The translations under genes were made by a program, and so were the position numbers. Shown one piece after another: positions 1 through 9,039 of a stretch of 64,000 nt of DNA. Position 1 is the first letter of the stretch; each line of letters begins with the position of its first letter. The notes beneath the pieces are model-generated. The model ran no database searches. It was not told the origin of the DNA and saw only the letters and a list, made by a program, of their open reading frames with translations. This DNA comes from JAYSYM01 sp964543475. GTDB lineage: Bacteria; Bdellovibrionota; Bdellovibrionia; Bdellovibrionales; JAMPXM01. Location: the NCBI GenBank assembly GCA_964543475.1, contig CAZIYJ010000001.1:496001-560000 (forward strand), in the 5' to 3' direction.

Positions 1-1050
1 GGGCCATATAAAATTGAAAAGTACGAGCAGGGCCAGCGCATCACTTTAGTTAAGAACAAAGACTGGTGGGGGAGTGCAATTCCTGAATACAAAGGGAGAA
101 ACAATTTTGAGAAACTTGTTTTTCGATTTGTTAAAGATGAAAACGTCGCTCTAGAAATGATGAAAAAAGGCCAGGTTGATTACGACACTATGAGTGCTGA
201 AATTTACTCGAAGAAAGCCGTTGGCCCTGAGTGGGGAAAATCGGTTTTCAAAGTCAAAGTAGAAAACAAATCACCGAAAAGTTATGGATTCATCGGCTGG
301 AATCTCAACAATCCAGTTTTCAAAGAAAAAGAAGTTCGAATTGCGCTCGCGCACTTAATGAATCGCCAGTTAATGATCGACAAATTTAGATACGGGATGT
401 CAGTTTTGGCTGCAGGCCCATGGTACGTGCAAAGTGAATTTGCTGATCCATCAGTGAAGCCTTTCGCGTTCGACCCTAAAAAGGCTGGCGAACTTCTTTT
501 GAAAGCTGGCTGGAAAGATTCTGACAAAGATGGAACTCTCGACAAAGTAATCGATGGTAAGAAAGTAGACTTCACGTTCTCTCTTTCACACGCAAACAAG
601 GACACAGAAAAGTACTACACAATTTTCAAAGAGGACCTTCGAAAAGCCGGCATTAATATGTCTATTAAGCTTCTTGAGTGGAATGCTTTCTCAAAAATTG
701 TTGATGACATGAACTTCGATGCTGTTGCAATGGCTTGGGGAGCGGGAAGTGTTGAGGTTGATCCAACTCAGATTTGGCACTCATCAAGTGCAGTCAAGGG
801 CGGGTCGAATTTTGTTAGCTATAAAAATGCTGAAGTTGATAAGTTGTTAGACCAAGGTCGACAGGAGCTTGATAAGAAGAAGCGAATTGCGATCTACCGC
901 AAGGTCTACAAACAAATCGCTGAGGATGCGCCTTATGCGTGGTTGTTTAACAACAAATTCGAACTTTACGGCCATACGTCTAACGTTCAAAAGCCGAAAG
1001 AAACATTCGTTTACGATATAGGAACTGATTTTTGGTGGTCGGCGAAGTAA
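1..1050 (+). CDS. yejA: Peptide ABC transporter solute-binding protein, YejA-type, 5' end outside window
   Basis: C-terminal about 349 residues of a family 5 extracellular solute-binding protein, the periplasmic receptor that delivers peptides to an ABC importer. The frame is open from base 1, beginning GPYKIEKYEQGQ, which is the conserved GPY region typical of this family; the true start lies outside the window. Further family features follow: a GWNLNNPVFKEKEVRIAL segment, the DPKKAGELLLKAGW repeat-like helix, and a C-terminal end with IYRKVYKQIAEDAPYAWLF. The next two genes are clear YejB and YejE homologues, which makes YejA (the microcin C/peptide importer receptor) the best assignment by context. 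The ATPase YejF is not downstream and would have to be upstream or elsewhere. Confidence 0.85.
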   Translation, partial: GPYKIEKYEQGQRITLVKNKDWWGSAIPEYKGRNNFEKLVFRFVKDENVALEMMKKGQVDYDTMSAEIYSKKAVGPEWGKSVFKVKVENKSPKSYGFIGWNLNNPVFKEKEVRIALAHLMNRQLMIDKFRYGMSVLAAGPWYVQSEFADPSVKPFAFDPKKAGELLLKAGWKDSDKDGTLDKVIDGKKVDFTFSLSHANKDTEKYYTIFKEDLRKAGINMSIKLLEWNAFSKIVDDMNFDAVAMAWGAGSVEVDPTQIWHSSSAVKGGSNFVSYKNAEVDKLLDQGRQELDKKKRIAIYRKVYKQIAEDAPYAWLFNNKFELYGHTSNVQKPKETFVYDIGTDFWWSAK

Positions 1051-1061
1051 ACTAGTTCTCG

Positions 1062-2069
1062 ATGGCAGTTTACTTACTCCGAAGATTATTGGTCATGATC
1101 CCGACTCTGTTCGGGATCACACTTGTTAGCTTTTTAATTATCAACCTCGCTCCGGGCGGGCCAGTTGAGCAGAGAATTCAGCAAATCCGTTTTGGCGAAA
1201 GTGGTAAGGCTGGAAACTCGGGCGTTTCTCAGGAAGTCATCGAAGCGCTTCGCAAACAATATGGTCTCGATAAACCTCTCCATATTCGCTACGGCATCTG
1301 GATTAAAAATATTTCGAAACTCGATTTTGGTGACAGCTTCACTTATGAAGAACCAGTCATCGACGTCATTAAAAGTAAGATGCCAGTTTCGCTGACGTTC
1401 GGTCTCATCTCTTTGGTTCTAACTTACATAATTTGTATTCCGCTTGGAGTACTCAAGGCAGTTCGAAATGGAACAGCATTTGATAGCGTGAGCAGTGTCA
1501 TGCTCTTTATTCTTCTTTCGATTCCGCCAGTCATGTTGGCCGTCCTATTAATCGTTTTTTTAGCGGGCGGAAGTTATTTCGACTGGTTTCCAATTGGCGG
1601 AATGACTTCAGATAATTATTCAGAACTTAGCCTATTTGGACAATTTATCGACCGTGCTCATCACATGATTCTTCCTTTAATTTGTTATATGGTGGGCAGC
1701 TTCACATTCCTTACGTTTTTAATGAAGAACTCAATGCTAGATGTAGTAAAGCTTGATTACATCCGCACAGCTGAAGCCAAGGGGCTTTCAAAAAAGATCG
1801 TTTACATGAAACATGCGTTGCGGAATGCATTGATTCCGATCGTCACGGGCCTCAGCGGAATTCTTTCAGTTTTTTTTGCCGGTTCAATTATTATCGAGAG
1901 AGTTTTTCAGCTCGATGGAATGGGACAGCTTGGTCTGACATCCATCAACGCCCGCGATTACAATGTGATCATGGGATTGATATTCATACAAAGTCTTCTC
2001 TTCTTGGCTGGTCGTCTCATTGCAGACCTTTTATATGTAGTAGTTGATCCAAGGATTGATTTCTCATGA
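1062..2069 (+). CDS. yejB: Peptide ABC transporter permease YejB
   Basis: Inner-membrane permease (335 aa) of a peptide importer. It starts MAVYLLRRLLVMIPTLFGIT and carries the APGGPVEQ loop that distinguishes YejB from ordinary OppB/DppB. It also has the GGSYFDWFP segment and the cytoplasmic EAA-type loop around YIRTAEAKGLSKKIV that docks on the ATPase, and ends VDPRIDFS. About six membrane helices are visible. It lies 11 bases after the solute-binding gene and overlaps the next permease by an ATGA junction, so the three are co-translated. No clear Shine-Dalgarno sequence precedes the ATG. The family assignment is strong; the substrate (peptides, possibly microcin-like compounds) is inferred. 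Confidence 0.93.
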   Translation: MAVYLLRRLLVMIPTLFGITLVSFLIINLAPGGPVEQRIQQIRFGESGKAGNSGVSQEVIEALRKQYGLDKPLHIRYGIWIKNISKLDFGDSFTYEEPVIDVIKSKMPVSLTFGLISLVLTYIICIPLGVLKAVRNGTAFDSVSSVMLFILLSIPPVMLAVLLIVFLAGGSYFDWFPIGGMTSDNYSELSLFGQFIDRAHHMILPLICYMVGSFTFLTFLMKNSMLDVVKLDYIRTAEAKGLSKKIVYMKHALRNALIPIVTGLSGILSVFFAGSIIIERVFQLDGMGQLGLTSINARDYNVIMGLIFIQSLLFLAGRLIADLLYVVVDPRIDFS

Positions 2070-3082
2070 TTGAACGGTTTATCAAAAACGATCTAACATT
2101 AAAAAGGTGGAAACGCTTTCGGCAATCGAAACGCGCGATGATTTCGATTTGGGCCTTGGTAATCTTATCGTTCTTCAGCTGTACGGCCGAGATTTGGGCC
2201 AACAGTAAGCCAATCTTTTTGCATTACCAGGGAAAGAACTATTTTCCGGTTCTAAAGACTTATGTAGGTTCTGAATTTGGCAGAGATGATCTGATCGTAA
2301 TGGATTATCGACAAGTCAAACTTGGTGATGGAGACTTCTCGGCTTGGCCAATTCTCAAATGGGACCCTTACGAATCTAATACCGGCGTAGAAAGCTTTCC
2401 GAGTGGTCCATCGCAAGACAATATCTTTGGGACTGATGATCGAGGGCGCGACGTCGCAGCAAGGCTGCTTTACGGTTTTCGATATTCGATGGGCTACGCA
2501 CTTATGGTGTGGTTCGCGACTTCGCTTTTAGGAATTTTCTTTGGCGCGCTTATGGGATTTTATGGTGGCTGGGTGGACTTAGTTGGCCAACGCGTAATTG
2601 AAGTAATGGAATCGCTGCCGTGGCTTTTACTGCTGATCACAATTATTTCTATTTTTGGTTCTGGATTCTGGCTGCTTGTAATTCTCACAACACTATTTGG
2701 CTGGATTGGCGTATCACTTTATATTCGCGGAGAATTTTTGCGACTTCGCAAACGCGAATTTGTTGAAGCTGCTCGTGCACTAGGTGGAAACAAAAATAGA
2801 CAGATATTCAAACATATCCTGCCGAATAGTCTCACGCCGTGGCTTACGATGAGCCCATTCATAATCTCTGGAAGCATCACGGGGTTAGCGGCGCTCGATT
2901 TTCTTGGCTTCGGATTGCCGGCTCCAACTCCAAGCTGGGGTGAGTTATTAGAACAAGCCTACAAAAATTTTACGATCGCATGGTGGCTTGCCGTGTTTCC
3001 GTCAGCGGCTTTGTTTCTCACGCTTGTTTGTTCAAATTTAATTGGAGAAGGCGTGCGCGATGCACTTGACCCTCGAAAGTAA
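2066..3082 (+). CDS. yejE: Peptide ABC transporter permease YejE
   Basis: Second permease subunit (338 aa) pairing with YejB. After an N-terminal helix (about 28-46) there is a long periplasmic insert containing GKNYFPVLKTY, characteristic of YejE rather than OppC. The NIFGTDDRGRDVAARLLYG motif of this permease class follows, then the EAA loop RGEFLRLRKREFVEAARALGGN, and a C-terminal end EGVRDALDPRK. Its start overlaps the yejB stop (ATGA), and its stop overlaps the start of the SUI1 gene (TAATG). Together with the truncated first gene it forms yejA-B-E. No ATP-binding subunit follows. Confidence 0.93.
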   Translation: MIERFIKNDLTLKRWKRFRQSKRAMISIWALVILSFFSCTAEIWANSKPIFLHYQGKNYFPVLKTYVGSEFGRDDLIVMDYRQVKLGDGDFSAWPILKWDPYESNTGVESFPSGPSQDNIFGTDDRGRDVAARLLYGFRYSMGYALMVWFATSLLGIFFGALMGFYGGWVDLVGQRVIEVMESLPWLLLLITIISIFGSGFWLLVILTTLFGWIGVSLYIRGEFLRLRKREFVEAARALGGNKNRQIFKHILPNSLTPWLTMSPFIISGSITGLAALDFLGFGLPAPTPSWGELLEQAYKNFTIAWWLAVFPSAALFLTLVCSNLIGEGVRDALDPRK

Positions 3083-3333
3083 TGGAAAAGAAATTTAACT
3101 TTGTTGCAAAATTAAAAGTCGAAAGCCGCGGAGGCAAGGTCGTCACGCTAATTGATGATCTTCCAAAGCAAGAAATCTTTCTTCGCGACTTGGCAGCTGA
3201 GCTCAAGAAAAAATGTGGTAGTGGCGGCACTTACTCGATGAGCGGGAAAGAAGGCCGAGTTGAAATACAAGGTGATAAGCGCGAGATGATCCGCTCACTC
3301 CTCGAGAAAAAAGGTTTTAACGTCAAAGCCTAG
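3082..3333 (+). CDS. SUI1/eIF1-family translation factor (YciH-like)
   Basis: Small protein (83 aa) made of a single SUI1/eIF1 domain. Recognisable features are the KVVTLIDDLP strand-loop, the basic helix DLAAELKKKCGSGGTYS and VEIQGDKREMIRSLLEKKGFNVKA at the end. Bacterial YciH proteins of this type bind the small ribosomal subunit and affect the fidelity of initiator codon choice; that role is family knowledge, not seen here. It is translationally coupled to yejE (TAATG overlap), an odd partner for a peptide importer, and is followed by a strong intrinsic terminator. Length is short but complete for the stand-alone domain. Confidence 0.9.
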   Translation: MEKKFNFVAKLKVESRGGKVVTLIDDLPKQEIFLRDLAAELKKKCGSGGTYSMSGKEGRVEIQGDKREMIRSLLEKKGFNVKA

Positions 3334-3358
3334 GGCTGTGATCACCCGAGAAAAGTAA

Positions 3359-3387
3359 GGGCGCCTCTCAAGCGCCCTTTTTTATTT
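3359..3387 (+). terminator. Intrinsic terminator after the yej-SUI1 operon
   Basis: GGGCGC (3359-3364) pairs with GCGCCC (3372-3377) around a 7-base loop and is followed at once by TTTTTTATTTT. It sits 25 bases after the SUI1 stop, directly before the stop codon of the convergent vWA gene, and so insulates the two. The stem is nearly the same as in the terminators at 4451-4481 and 29414-29440. Confidence 0.85.
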
Positions 3388-4367
3388 TACCAACCGATTG
3401 GAGTGTAACGAACGCGGATTTCGGTACCAAGAGGTTGAGTTGAGAAATCTACCATATCACCGATGATCACAGCGTTCTCGATAGAATCATAAGTCCATCC
3501 AAGGCGTGCATCACCAAACTGAAGCATCGTCGTGCCGTAACGAACCGAAACAGTAGCGAGCTGTGGAATGTTTGGAAGGTTAATTAAACGATCAATCTTA
3601 ACTGCGAGTTTGCTGCCGATAGTTCCAAGGTTTTTGCCAAAGTCCGCTTCACAAATATTGTAAATCTCACCGTTCAAACGGCTGATCGCTCCCTCAATTA
3701 AAACGGGCTCTTCGTTATTGTCACGATAACAGCCAGCAGACTGACCAGTTGCGATATTTGAAGGTATAATAAACCCATAAGTCGACAAACCCATGCTGCC
3801 AATTGCCGTTATCTGACTAACAAAATCGTCTGACGAAATTTTGCTTTGATCTTCTGCATCGGTGAGGAACACAACTGCTAGGTGTGAATCAGCACGTCTA
3901 AAACCAGCATTATGAGTTGATGCGAGAGGCTCCGAAAGTGCAGCGATTGTTGGCGAGAAAAGCATCTCGTATGGCGAACCGTATGTGCCAACCAACATGT
4001 TTCGCATTAAATCTGACTCAAAATTCGGGGAACTGCTAACCGCAACCCGAGGAGAGCCCACGAGCTGACCCATCTTGTCTTCGCCATCAGTGGTAGTTAC
4101 TCCAGCATGAATTGATGCACCTTTCACCGACCCGATTGCATTGATCATCAAAGCAATGTTGTTTTGCAAGGTCATTTGGTATGACGCCATTGACCCTGAA
4201 TTGTCGATTACAAACAAAATGTCGAGATTGCCTTGGCCTGCAGATGCAGGAGTCGTCACGACTTCAACGTAGTCACCAACTTTAGTTGAACTCTTAACTT
4301 CAAATGCAAACGAGCTTGCGCCGACAAAAGAGAGCGCAACAAACAACGATAAAGCCTTAATCATCAT
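3387..4367 (-). CDS. Secreted von Willebrand factor A domain protein
   Basis: Exported protein of 326 aa. A signal peptide (residues 1-21, cleavage likely after SSFA) is followed by a vWA domain whose metal-ion-dependent adhesion site is visible as FVIDNSGSM (D55, S57, S59) with a later FLTDAEDQ segment. vWA domains bind protein ligands or metals through this site, so an adhesive or scaffold role at the cell surface is plausible but unproven. The C-terminal about 70 residues look beta-rich. A good ribosome site GGAGG lies just upstream of the double ATG start. It stands alone between two terminators, so it is probably monocistronic. Confidence 0.8.
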   Translation of the reverse strand: MMIKALSLFVALSFVGASSFAFEVKSSTKVGDYVEVVTTPASAGQGNLDILFVIDNSGSMASYQMTLQNNIALMINAIGSVKGASIHAGVTTTDGEDKMGQLVGSPRVAVSSSPNFESDLMRNMLVGTYGSPYEMLFSPTIAALSEPLASTHNAGFRRADSHLAVVFLTDAEDQSKISSDDFVSQITAIGSMGLSTYGFIIPSNIATGQSAGCYRDNNEEPVLIEGAISRLNGEIYNICEADFGKNLGTIGSKLAVKIDRLINLPNIPQLATVSVRYGTTMLQFGDARLGWTYDSIENAVIIGDMVDFSTQPLGTEIRVRYTPIGW

Positions 4368-4450
4368 GATCCTCCGAATTTTATAGTTCGAAAGAAAGCG
4401 TAGTAAGAAACGTTACGGCAAACAATGAATTAAACAAACTAGGTGAAACA

Positions 4451-4481
4451 GCAAAAAGAAAGGGCGCCATTTGAGCGCCCT
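4451..4481 (-). terminator. Intrinsic terminator after speA
   Basis: AGGGCGC (4461-4467) and GCGCCCT (4475-4481) form a 7-bp stem with a 7-base loop. Read on the minus strand it is followed by TTCTTTTTGC. It lies about 45 bases downstream of the speA stop and ends the leuS-speA transcript. Confidence 0.8.
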
Positions 4482-4524
4482 CACGTTTTTATGCACCGCG
4501 GGCCAAAAAGGAAGATGGCACCTT

Positions 4525-6495
4525 TTAGGCGTCGGGGTCTTCGAGGTACGTGTAGCCCGATAAGCCTTCTTCGTAGTGCTTCATGAGGGCGCGAGCTTCG
4601 TGCTTAGTGATTGAGCCCGATGTGATGCTTTCCTCGCTTGCGCGACGAATGCTCTCGATGAGTTCTGGGCGGTTGTACTGAACGTAGCTAAGTACTTCAG
4701 TCACTGTATCGCCTTCAACGACGTGATCAACTGTGTAACCTAGATTCGTCACTGTGATGTGAACCGCGTCTGTATCACCGAACAAATTGTGAAGATCGCC
4801 CAAGATCTCTTGGTACGCTCCGACTAAGAACACGCCCATGTAATAAGGCTGGTTGTCATAAAGTGTATGAACTTCGAGAGAACCTTTCTTAGTTTTGTTA
4901 GTCAGAGACGAATTCATGTCGATGAACTGCTGAATCTTACCGTCAGAGTCACAAGTTAAATCAACCAAGATGGCTTTGCGATCTGGCTCTTCATCTAAGC
5001 GATGAATTGGCATGACCGGGAAAACCTGTTGCACGGCCCATGAGTCAGGCATTGATTGGAATACTGAGAAGTTACAGAAGTAAGTGTCTGACAACAAATC
5101 TTCTAGCGGCAATACCAGATCTTCGAGATCGGGAGTCGTGCGCGCGAGAGTTTCCATTTTCGTGACAATCACCCAGAACAAGTTTTCGGCTTTTGCTCTC
5201 TGAGTAAGATTCAATACTCCGAAAGTGAAAAGCTGAAGAACGGTATCTTTAATGTGAAGAACATCGTGATAAAACTCGCGAAGATTTTTAACACTCAATT
5301 GTTCAATGATGTAACCAAGCTCTTGAACGACTCTGTGATCTTCTTTTGTCGCCGGAGCGGTCACTTGCTTTTTCATCACTTCGTTTACGCCCAAGACATT
5401 GAAAATTAAAACTGAGTGATGCGCTACGAGCGCACGACCAGCTTCAGTGACGATGTTCGGATGCGGAACGTTGCGCTCATCACACGTGCTCTGGATGATT
5501 GAAATTACGTCGTTCGCATATTCTTGCTCAGTGTAGTTGATCGATGAGTCAGTAGAACCTGATCCGTCGTAATCAACTCCAAGACCGCCGCCCACATCGA
5601 TGTACTTAAGCTTGGCACCCATCTGGTGAAGCTCAGTGTAGAAGCGAGTTCCCTCTTTCAATGAGTTTTTCACTGAAGAGATCGAAGGAATCTGAGAGCC
5701 GATATGGAAGTGAATGAGTTCTAAGCTATCGAGCATGTTCTCGCGCTTAAGAGTCTCTACGCAATCAACGATCTCTGATGGTGTCAGACCGAACTTAGAG
5801 CGATCGCCTGATGAATCGATCCATTTGCCAGCGCCTTTTGAGTGGAGCTTTGCGCGAAGACCAATTTTAGGGGCTGTATTAAATTTCTTAGCTGCAGCGA
5901 TGATCATTGGAAGTTCAGCCGCGCGATCGACAACGATGATTGTGTTGCGACCGAGTTTTAACGAGAGAACGGCAGTTTCAATGTACTCAACGTCTTTAAA
6001 GCCGTTACAAATGAGAAGCGCATCTGGGTTGTTCATCATCGCAAGAGTAATTAAGAGTTCTGGTTTTGAACCGCACTCAAGACCAAGCTTGTGTGAGTGG
6101 CCGAACTTAACAAGTTCTTCGACCAAGTGACGTTGCTGATTTACTTTAATTGGGTAAACGCCGCGGTAGTGGCCTTTGTAGTTTTGCTCTTCGATGGCTT
6201 TTGCAAAACATCGATTGAGAAGTTCAATTCGAGATTTAGTGATGTCAGGAAAACGAATCAACATCGGAACTTGAATTCCGCGATCTTGAAGATCGTTAAC
6301 TAAATCAAGCAGGTCAACTCGAGGACCCTCTGCCCCGTGCGGAGTTACTTGTACTTGACCATTTTCTCCGACCTGAAAGTAGCCGGCACCCCAGGCGCCG
6401 ATACCGTAAAGATCTTTTGATTGTTCGATACCCCAGTTACTGTTCGCCTGTTCAGAGTTAACCGAAGAGGCGCCGCTTTCATTAAAATCTTTCAT
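4525..6495 (-). CDS. speA: Biosynthetic arginine decarboxylase
   Basis: PLP-dependent decarboxylase (656 aa, usual family size) converting arginine to agmatine, the first step of the agmatine route to putrescine. The PLP lysine is K117 in YPIKVNQQ. Other signatures are the LGLECGSKPELL region, HFHIGSQIPS, YIDVGGGLGVDYDG and the C-terminal domain with HTLYDNQPYYMGVFLVGAYQEILGDLHNLFGDTDA. The N-terminal about 25 residues are poorly conserved and serine/asparagine-rich. No Shine-Dalgarno motif precedes the ATG, which lies 15 bases after the leuS stop, so it is likely translated from the leuS-speA message. Function is confident; start moderately so. Confidence 0.96.
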   Translation of the reverse strand: MKDFNESGASSVNSEQANSNWGIEQSKDLYGIGAWGAGYFQVGENGQVQVTPHGAEGPRVDLLDLVNDLQDRGIQVPMLIRFPDITKSRIELLNRCFAKAIEEQNYKGHYRGVYPIKVNQQRHLVEELVKFGHSHKLGLECGSKPELLITLAMMNNPDALLICNGFKDVEYIETAVLSLKLGRNTIIVVDRAAELPMIIAAAKKFNTAPKIGLRAKLHSKGAGKWIDSSGDRSKFGLTPSEIVDCVETLKRENMLDSLELIHFHIGSQIPSISSVKNSLKEGTRFYTELHQMGAKLKYIDVGGGLGVDYDGSGSTDSSINYTEQEYANDVISIIQSTCDERNVPHPNIVTEAGRALVAHHSVLIFNVLGVNEVMKKQVTAPATKEDHRVVQELGYIIEQLSVKNLREFYHDVLHIKDTVLQLFTFGVLNLTQRAKAENLFWVIVTKMETLARTTPDLEDLVLPLEDLLSDTYFCNFSVFQSMPDSWAVQQVFPVMPIHRLDEEPDRKAILVDLTCDSDGKIQQFIDMNSSLTNKTKKGSLEVHTLYDNQPYYMGVFLVGAYQEILGDLHNLFGDTDAVHITVTNLGYTVDHVVEGDTVTEVLSYVQYNRPELIESIRRASEESITSGSITKHEARALMKHYEEGLSGYTYLEDPDA

Positions 6496-6510
6496 GATTT
6501 TGGGTATACA

Positions 6511-8961
6511 TTAATTCGGGACGATTAGGTTCAAAATTTTGCCGGGTTTGTAAATTACTTTGGTCAGTTTTTTCCCGCCAACTGCATTTGAAACGGTTCC
6601 AACGGCCATAGCCAGAGCCACAGCTGCTTCCTCGGTTGCGTCGACCGCAATTTCAATCGCTCCGCGAGACTTTCCGTTCACTTGAACGCCCATCGTAACG
6701 GTCGAATCGATCGTTAAAGCCGAATCGAACTTAGGCCATGGAGCTAATGCTACTAACCCATCGCCGCCGAGCCTTTTCCACAGCTCTTCACACATGTGAG
6801 GTGCAAAAGGAGCAAGCAATTGGACTAAATTTTTCACAAGTGGCAGAGGGCGAACCCCAGCTTTATAGGTTTCGTTCACAAAAATCATCATTGCGCTGAT
6901 CGCAGTGTTGAATCCGAGAGTCTCGATATCCTCTTGAACCTTTTTAATCGTCTTGTGCATGGTCCGATTTAGTTCAACTGGGATTTCATTACCGTTAGCG
7001 TGAACTTTTCCCTCGTCGTCGCAAGCTAAACGCCAAACGCGGTCTAAAAAGCGCATGACGCCGTCGATACCTGATTCGTTCCAAGGTTTGTCGCCATCCA
7101 TCGGGCCCATGAACAAAATGTGAAGACGTAGAGCATCGGCACCGTACTTGTGCTTCATCTCGTCAGGATTTACGACGTTGCCGCGAGATTTTGACATCTT
7201 CTCACCATCGAGTCCTAAAACCATTCCTTGATGCGCAAGCTTTTGGAAAGGCTCATCGGTCGAGACAAGCCCAACATCGAACATCACTTTTTGCCAGAAC
7301 CGAGCGTAGAGCAAATGACCAACCGTGTGCTCCGCTCCGCCGACATAAAGATCGACCGGCATCCAATATTTTTGTTTCTCGAAGTCAAAAGGTGCATTCG
7401 CATTTTGCGGATCGCAAAATCGAAGGAAGTACCATGATGAACCCGCAGAGCCCGGCATCGTGTCGGTTTCGCGCCGACCTTCCTCACCAGTTTTTGGATC
7501 TTTGTACTTCACCCAATCAGCATTTCGCGCAAGCGGAGCTTCGCCTTGCTCTGAAGGCTCGTAGTCGGCAACGTTTGGCAAAACTGCAGGTAATTCGTTT
7601 GGAGGAAGCGCCTTCATTCCTGATTTTGAGTAATGAACGATTGGGAACGGTTCTCCCCAATATCGCTGACGACTAAACAACCAGTCGCGAAGTTTGTACT
7701 GAATTGTTCGTTCACCCAAATTGTGATCAACCAAATGCTGAACCATTGTTTTGATCGCGTCAGTCTTGGTCATACCATCAAGGAAATCAGAGTGAACAAG
7801 TGTACCTTCGCCAACAAACGGCAAGGCATCGTCACCGTTTTCAGATTTCAAAACGCGAGTGACAGAAAGACCAAACTGATGTGCAAACTCATGGTCACGT
7901 TCATCATGTCCAGGAACCGCCATGATGGCGCCAGTCCCGTAATCCATCAAAACGTAATCGGCTGTCCAGATCGGAATATGTTTTTTAGTAATTGGATGAA
8001 GCGCATGAGCTCCGGTAAACACGCCCGTCTTTTCTTCGTTTGCCTTGCGGTCGATTTCACTCTTACGAGAAGACTGTACTTTATAGTCGTTCACTGAAGG
8101 TTTGAACGCCTCTGGAACTATAGTTTCTAAAATTGGATGTTCAGGTGAAACTACCATAAAGGTCACACCGAAGAGGGTGTCGGGGCGAGTAGTGAAGACT
8201 TCTAGTTTTTGATCGAAGCCATCAATCGGAAAATGAACGCGAGCACCTTCGCTTTTGCCAATCCAATTTCGTTGAGCCTCTTTTGTACGTTCAGGCCAAT
8301 TTACTTTATCGAGGTCTTGGAGAAGTCTTTCGGCGTACGATGTGATCTTGAGCATCCACTGCTTCATCGGACGACGCTCGACAGGGTGGCCACCGCGCTC
8401 ACTCTTGCCATCAACAACTTCTTCGTTCGCCAAAACAGTTCGAAGTGCCGGGCACCAGTTCACTGGAACTTCTTTTTGGTAAGCCAAACCTTTTTCGAAA
8501 AGTTTTGTGAAAATAAATTGCGTCCACTTGTAATAAGTCACATCGCAAGTTGAAATTTCTCGAGACCAATCAAATGAAAATCCAAAAGACTTAAGTGTCG
8601 CTCTAAAACTTTCGATCGCCTTTTCCGTTGTGACGGCCGGATGAATTCCGGTTTGAATGGCATATTGCTCTGCCGGCAAACCAAAAGCGTCGTAACCCAT
8701 TGGGTGCAGAACGTTGAAACCTTTTGCTCTCTTGTAGCGAGAAACGACATCAGTGGGAGTGTATGAGGCCATGTGTCCCATATGGAGTCCTGCGCCAGAC
8801 GGGTACGGGAACATGTCGAGTGCGTAAAACTTTGGTTTCACGGCCGAATTCCCAGTAGGGTCCTCAGCTTTGAAGGCCTGCTTCGACTCCCAAACTTTCT
8901 GCCAGGTTTCGTCGATCGATAAGTGAAGGTCAGAGTAGTTATTTGCCATACCGAGAAACAT
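6511..8961 (-). CDS. leuS: Leucyl-tRNA synthetase
   Basis: Class I aminoacyl-tRNA synthetase charging tRNA-Leu (816 aa). The catalytic signatures are both present: HIGH-type HMGH in FPYPSGAGLHMGH and KMSKS in GEKMSKSRGN. The inserted CP1 editing domain is visible, including its threonine-containing TRPDTLFGVTFMV segment and GHDERDHEFA. The anticodon-binding helices and a small C-terminal domain ending KVIYKPGKILNLIVPN follow. The first ATG (8961) gives MFLGMANNYSD; the second ATG (8949) would start MANNYSD and is equally acceptable because neither has an obvious ribosome site. It is transcribed with speA immediately downstream. Confidence 0.97.
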   Translation of the reverse strand: MFLGMANNYSDLHLSIDETWQKVWESKQAFKAEDPTGNSAVKPKFYALDMFPYPSGAGLHMGHMASYTPTDVVSRYKRAKGFNVLHPMGYDAFGLPAEQYAIQTGIHPAVTTEKAIESFRATLKSFGFSFDWSREISTCDVTYYKWTQFIFTKLFEKGLAYQKEVPVNWCPALRTVLANEEVVDGKSERGGHPVERRPMKQWMLKITSYAERLLQDLDKVNWPERTKEAQRNWIGKSEGARVHFPIDGFDQKLEVFTTRPDTLFGVTFMVVSPEHPILETIVPEAFKPSVNDYKVQSSRKSEIDRKANEEKTGVFTGAHALHPITKKHIPIWTADYVLMDYGTGAIMAVPGHDERDHEFAHQFGLSVTRVLKSENGDDALPFVGEGTLVHSDFLDGMTKTDAIKTMVQHLVDHNLGERTIQYKLRDWLFSRQRYWGEPFPIVHYSKSGMKALPPNELPAVLPNVADYEPSEQGEAPLARNADWVKYKDPKTGEEGRRETDTMPGSAGSSWYFLRFCDPQNANAPFDFEKQKYWMPVDLYVGGAEHTVGHLLYARFWQKVMFDVGLVSTDEPFQKLAHQGMVLGLDGEKMSKSRGNVVNPDEMKHKYGADALRLHILFMGPMDGDKPWNESGIDGVMRFLDRVWRLACDDEGKVHANGNEIPVELNRTMHKTIKKVQEDIETLGFNTAISAMMIFVNETYKAGVRPLPLVKNLVQLLAPFAPHMCEELWKRLGGDGLVALAPWPKFDSALTIDSTVTMGVQVNGKSRGAIEIAVDATEEAAVALAMAVGTVSNAVGGKKLTKVIYKPGKILNLIVPN

Positions 8962-9025
8962 AGCAATTTAGCGGGTCAGAGGTCTAGCAAGAGTTGATCT
9001 GGTCTGAACAAGAATCGCCTAAGTC

Positions 9026-9031
9026 TATAAC
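9026..9031 (+). promoter_or_regulatory. Candidate -10 element of the REC-GGDEF gene
   Basis: TATAAC ends eight bases before the ATG at 9040, and no purine-rich ribosome site lies between. Transcription would begin about at the start codon. The -35 region (TCTGAA at 9003-9008, 17-base spacing) is weak, so this is tentative. Confidence 0.4.
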
Positions 9032-9039
9032 CTGATTGT

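Noticed and set aside
7191..8553. Several long plus-strand open frames opposite leuS
   Set aside because: They run antisense to a confidently assigned leuS, have no recognisable domains and no ribosome sites, and their composition reflects the leuS codons.
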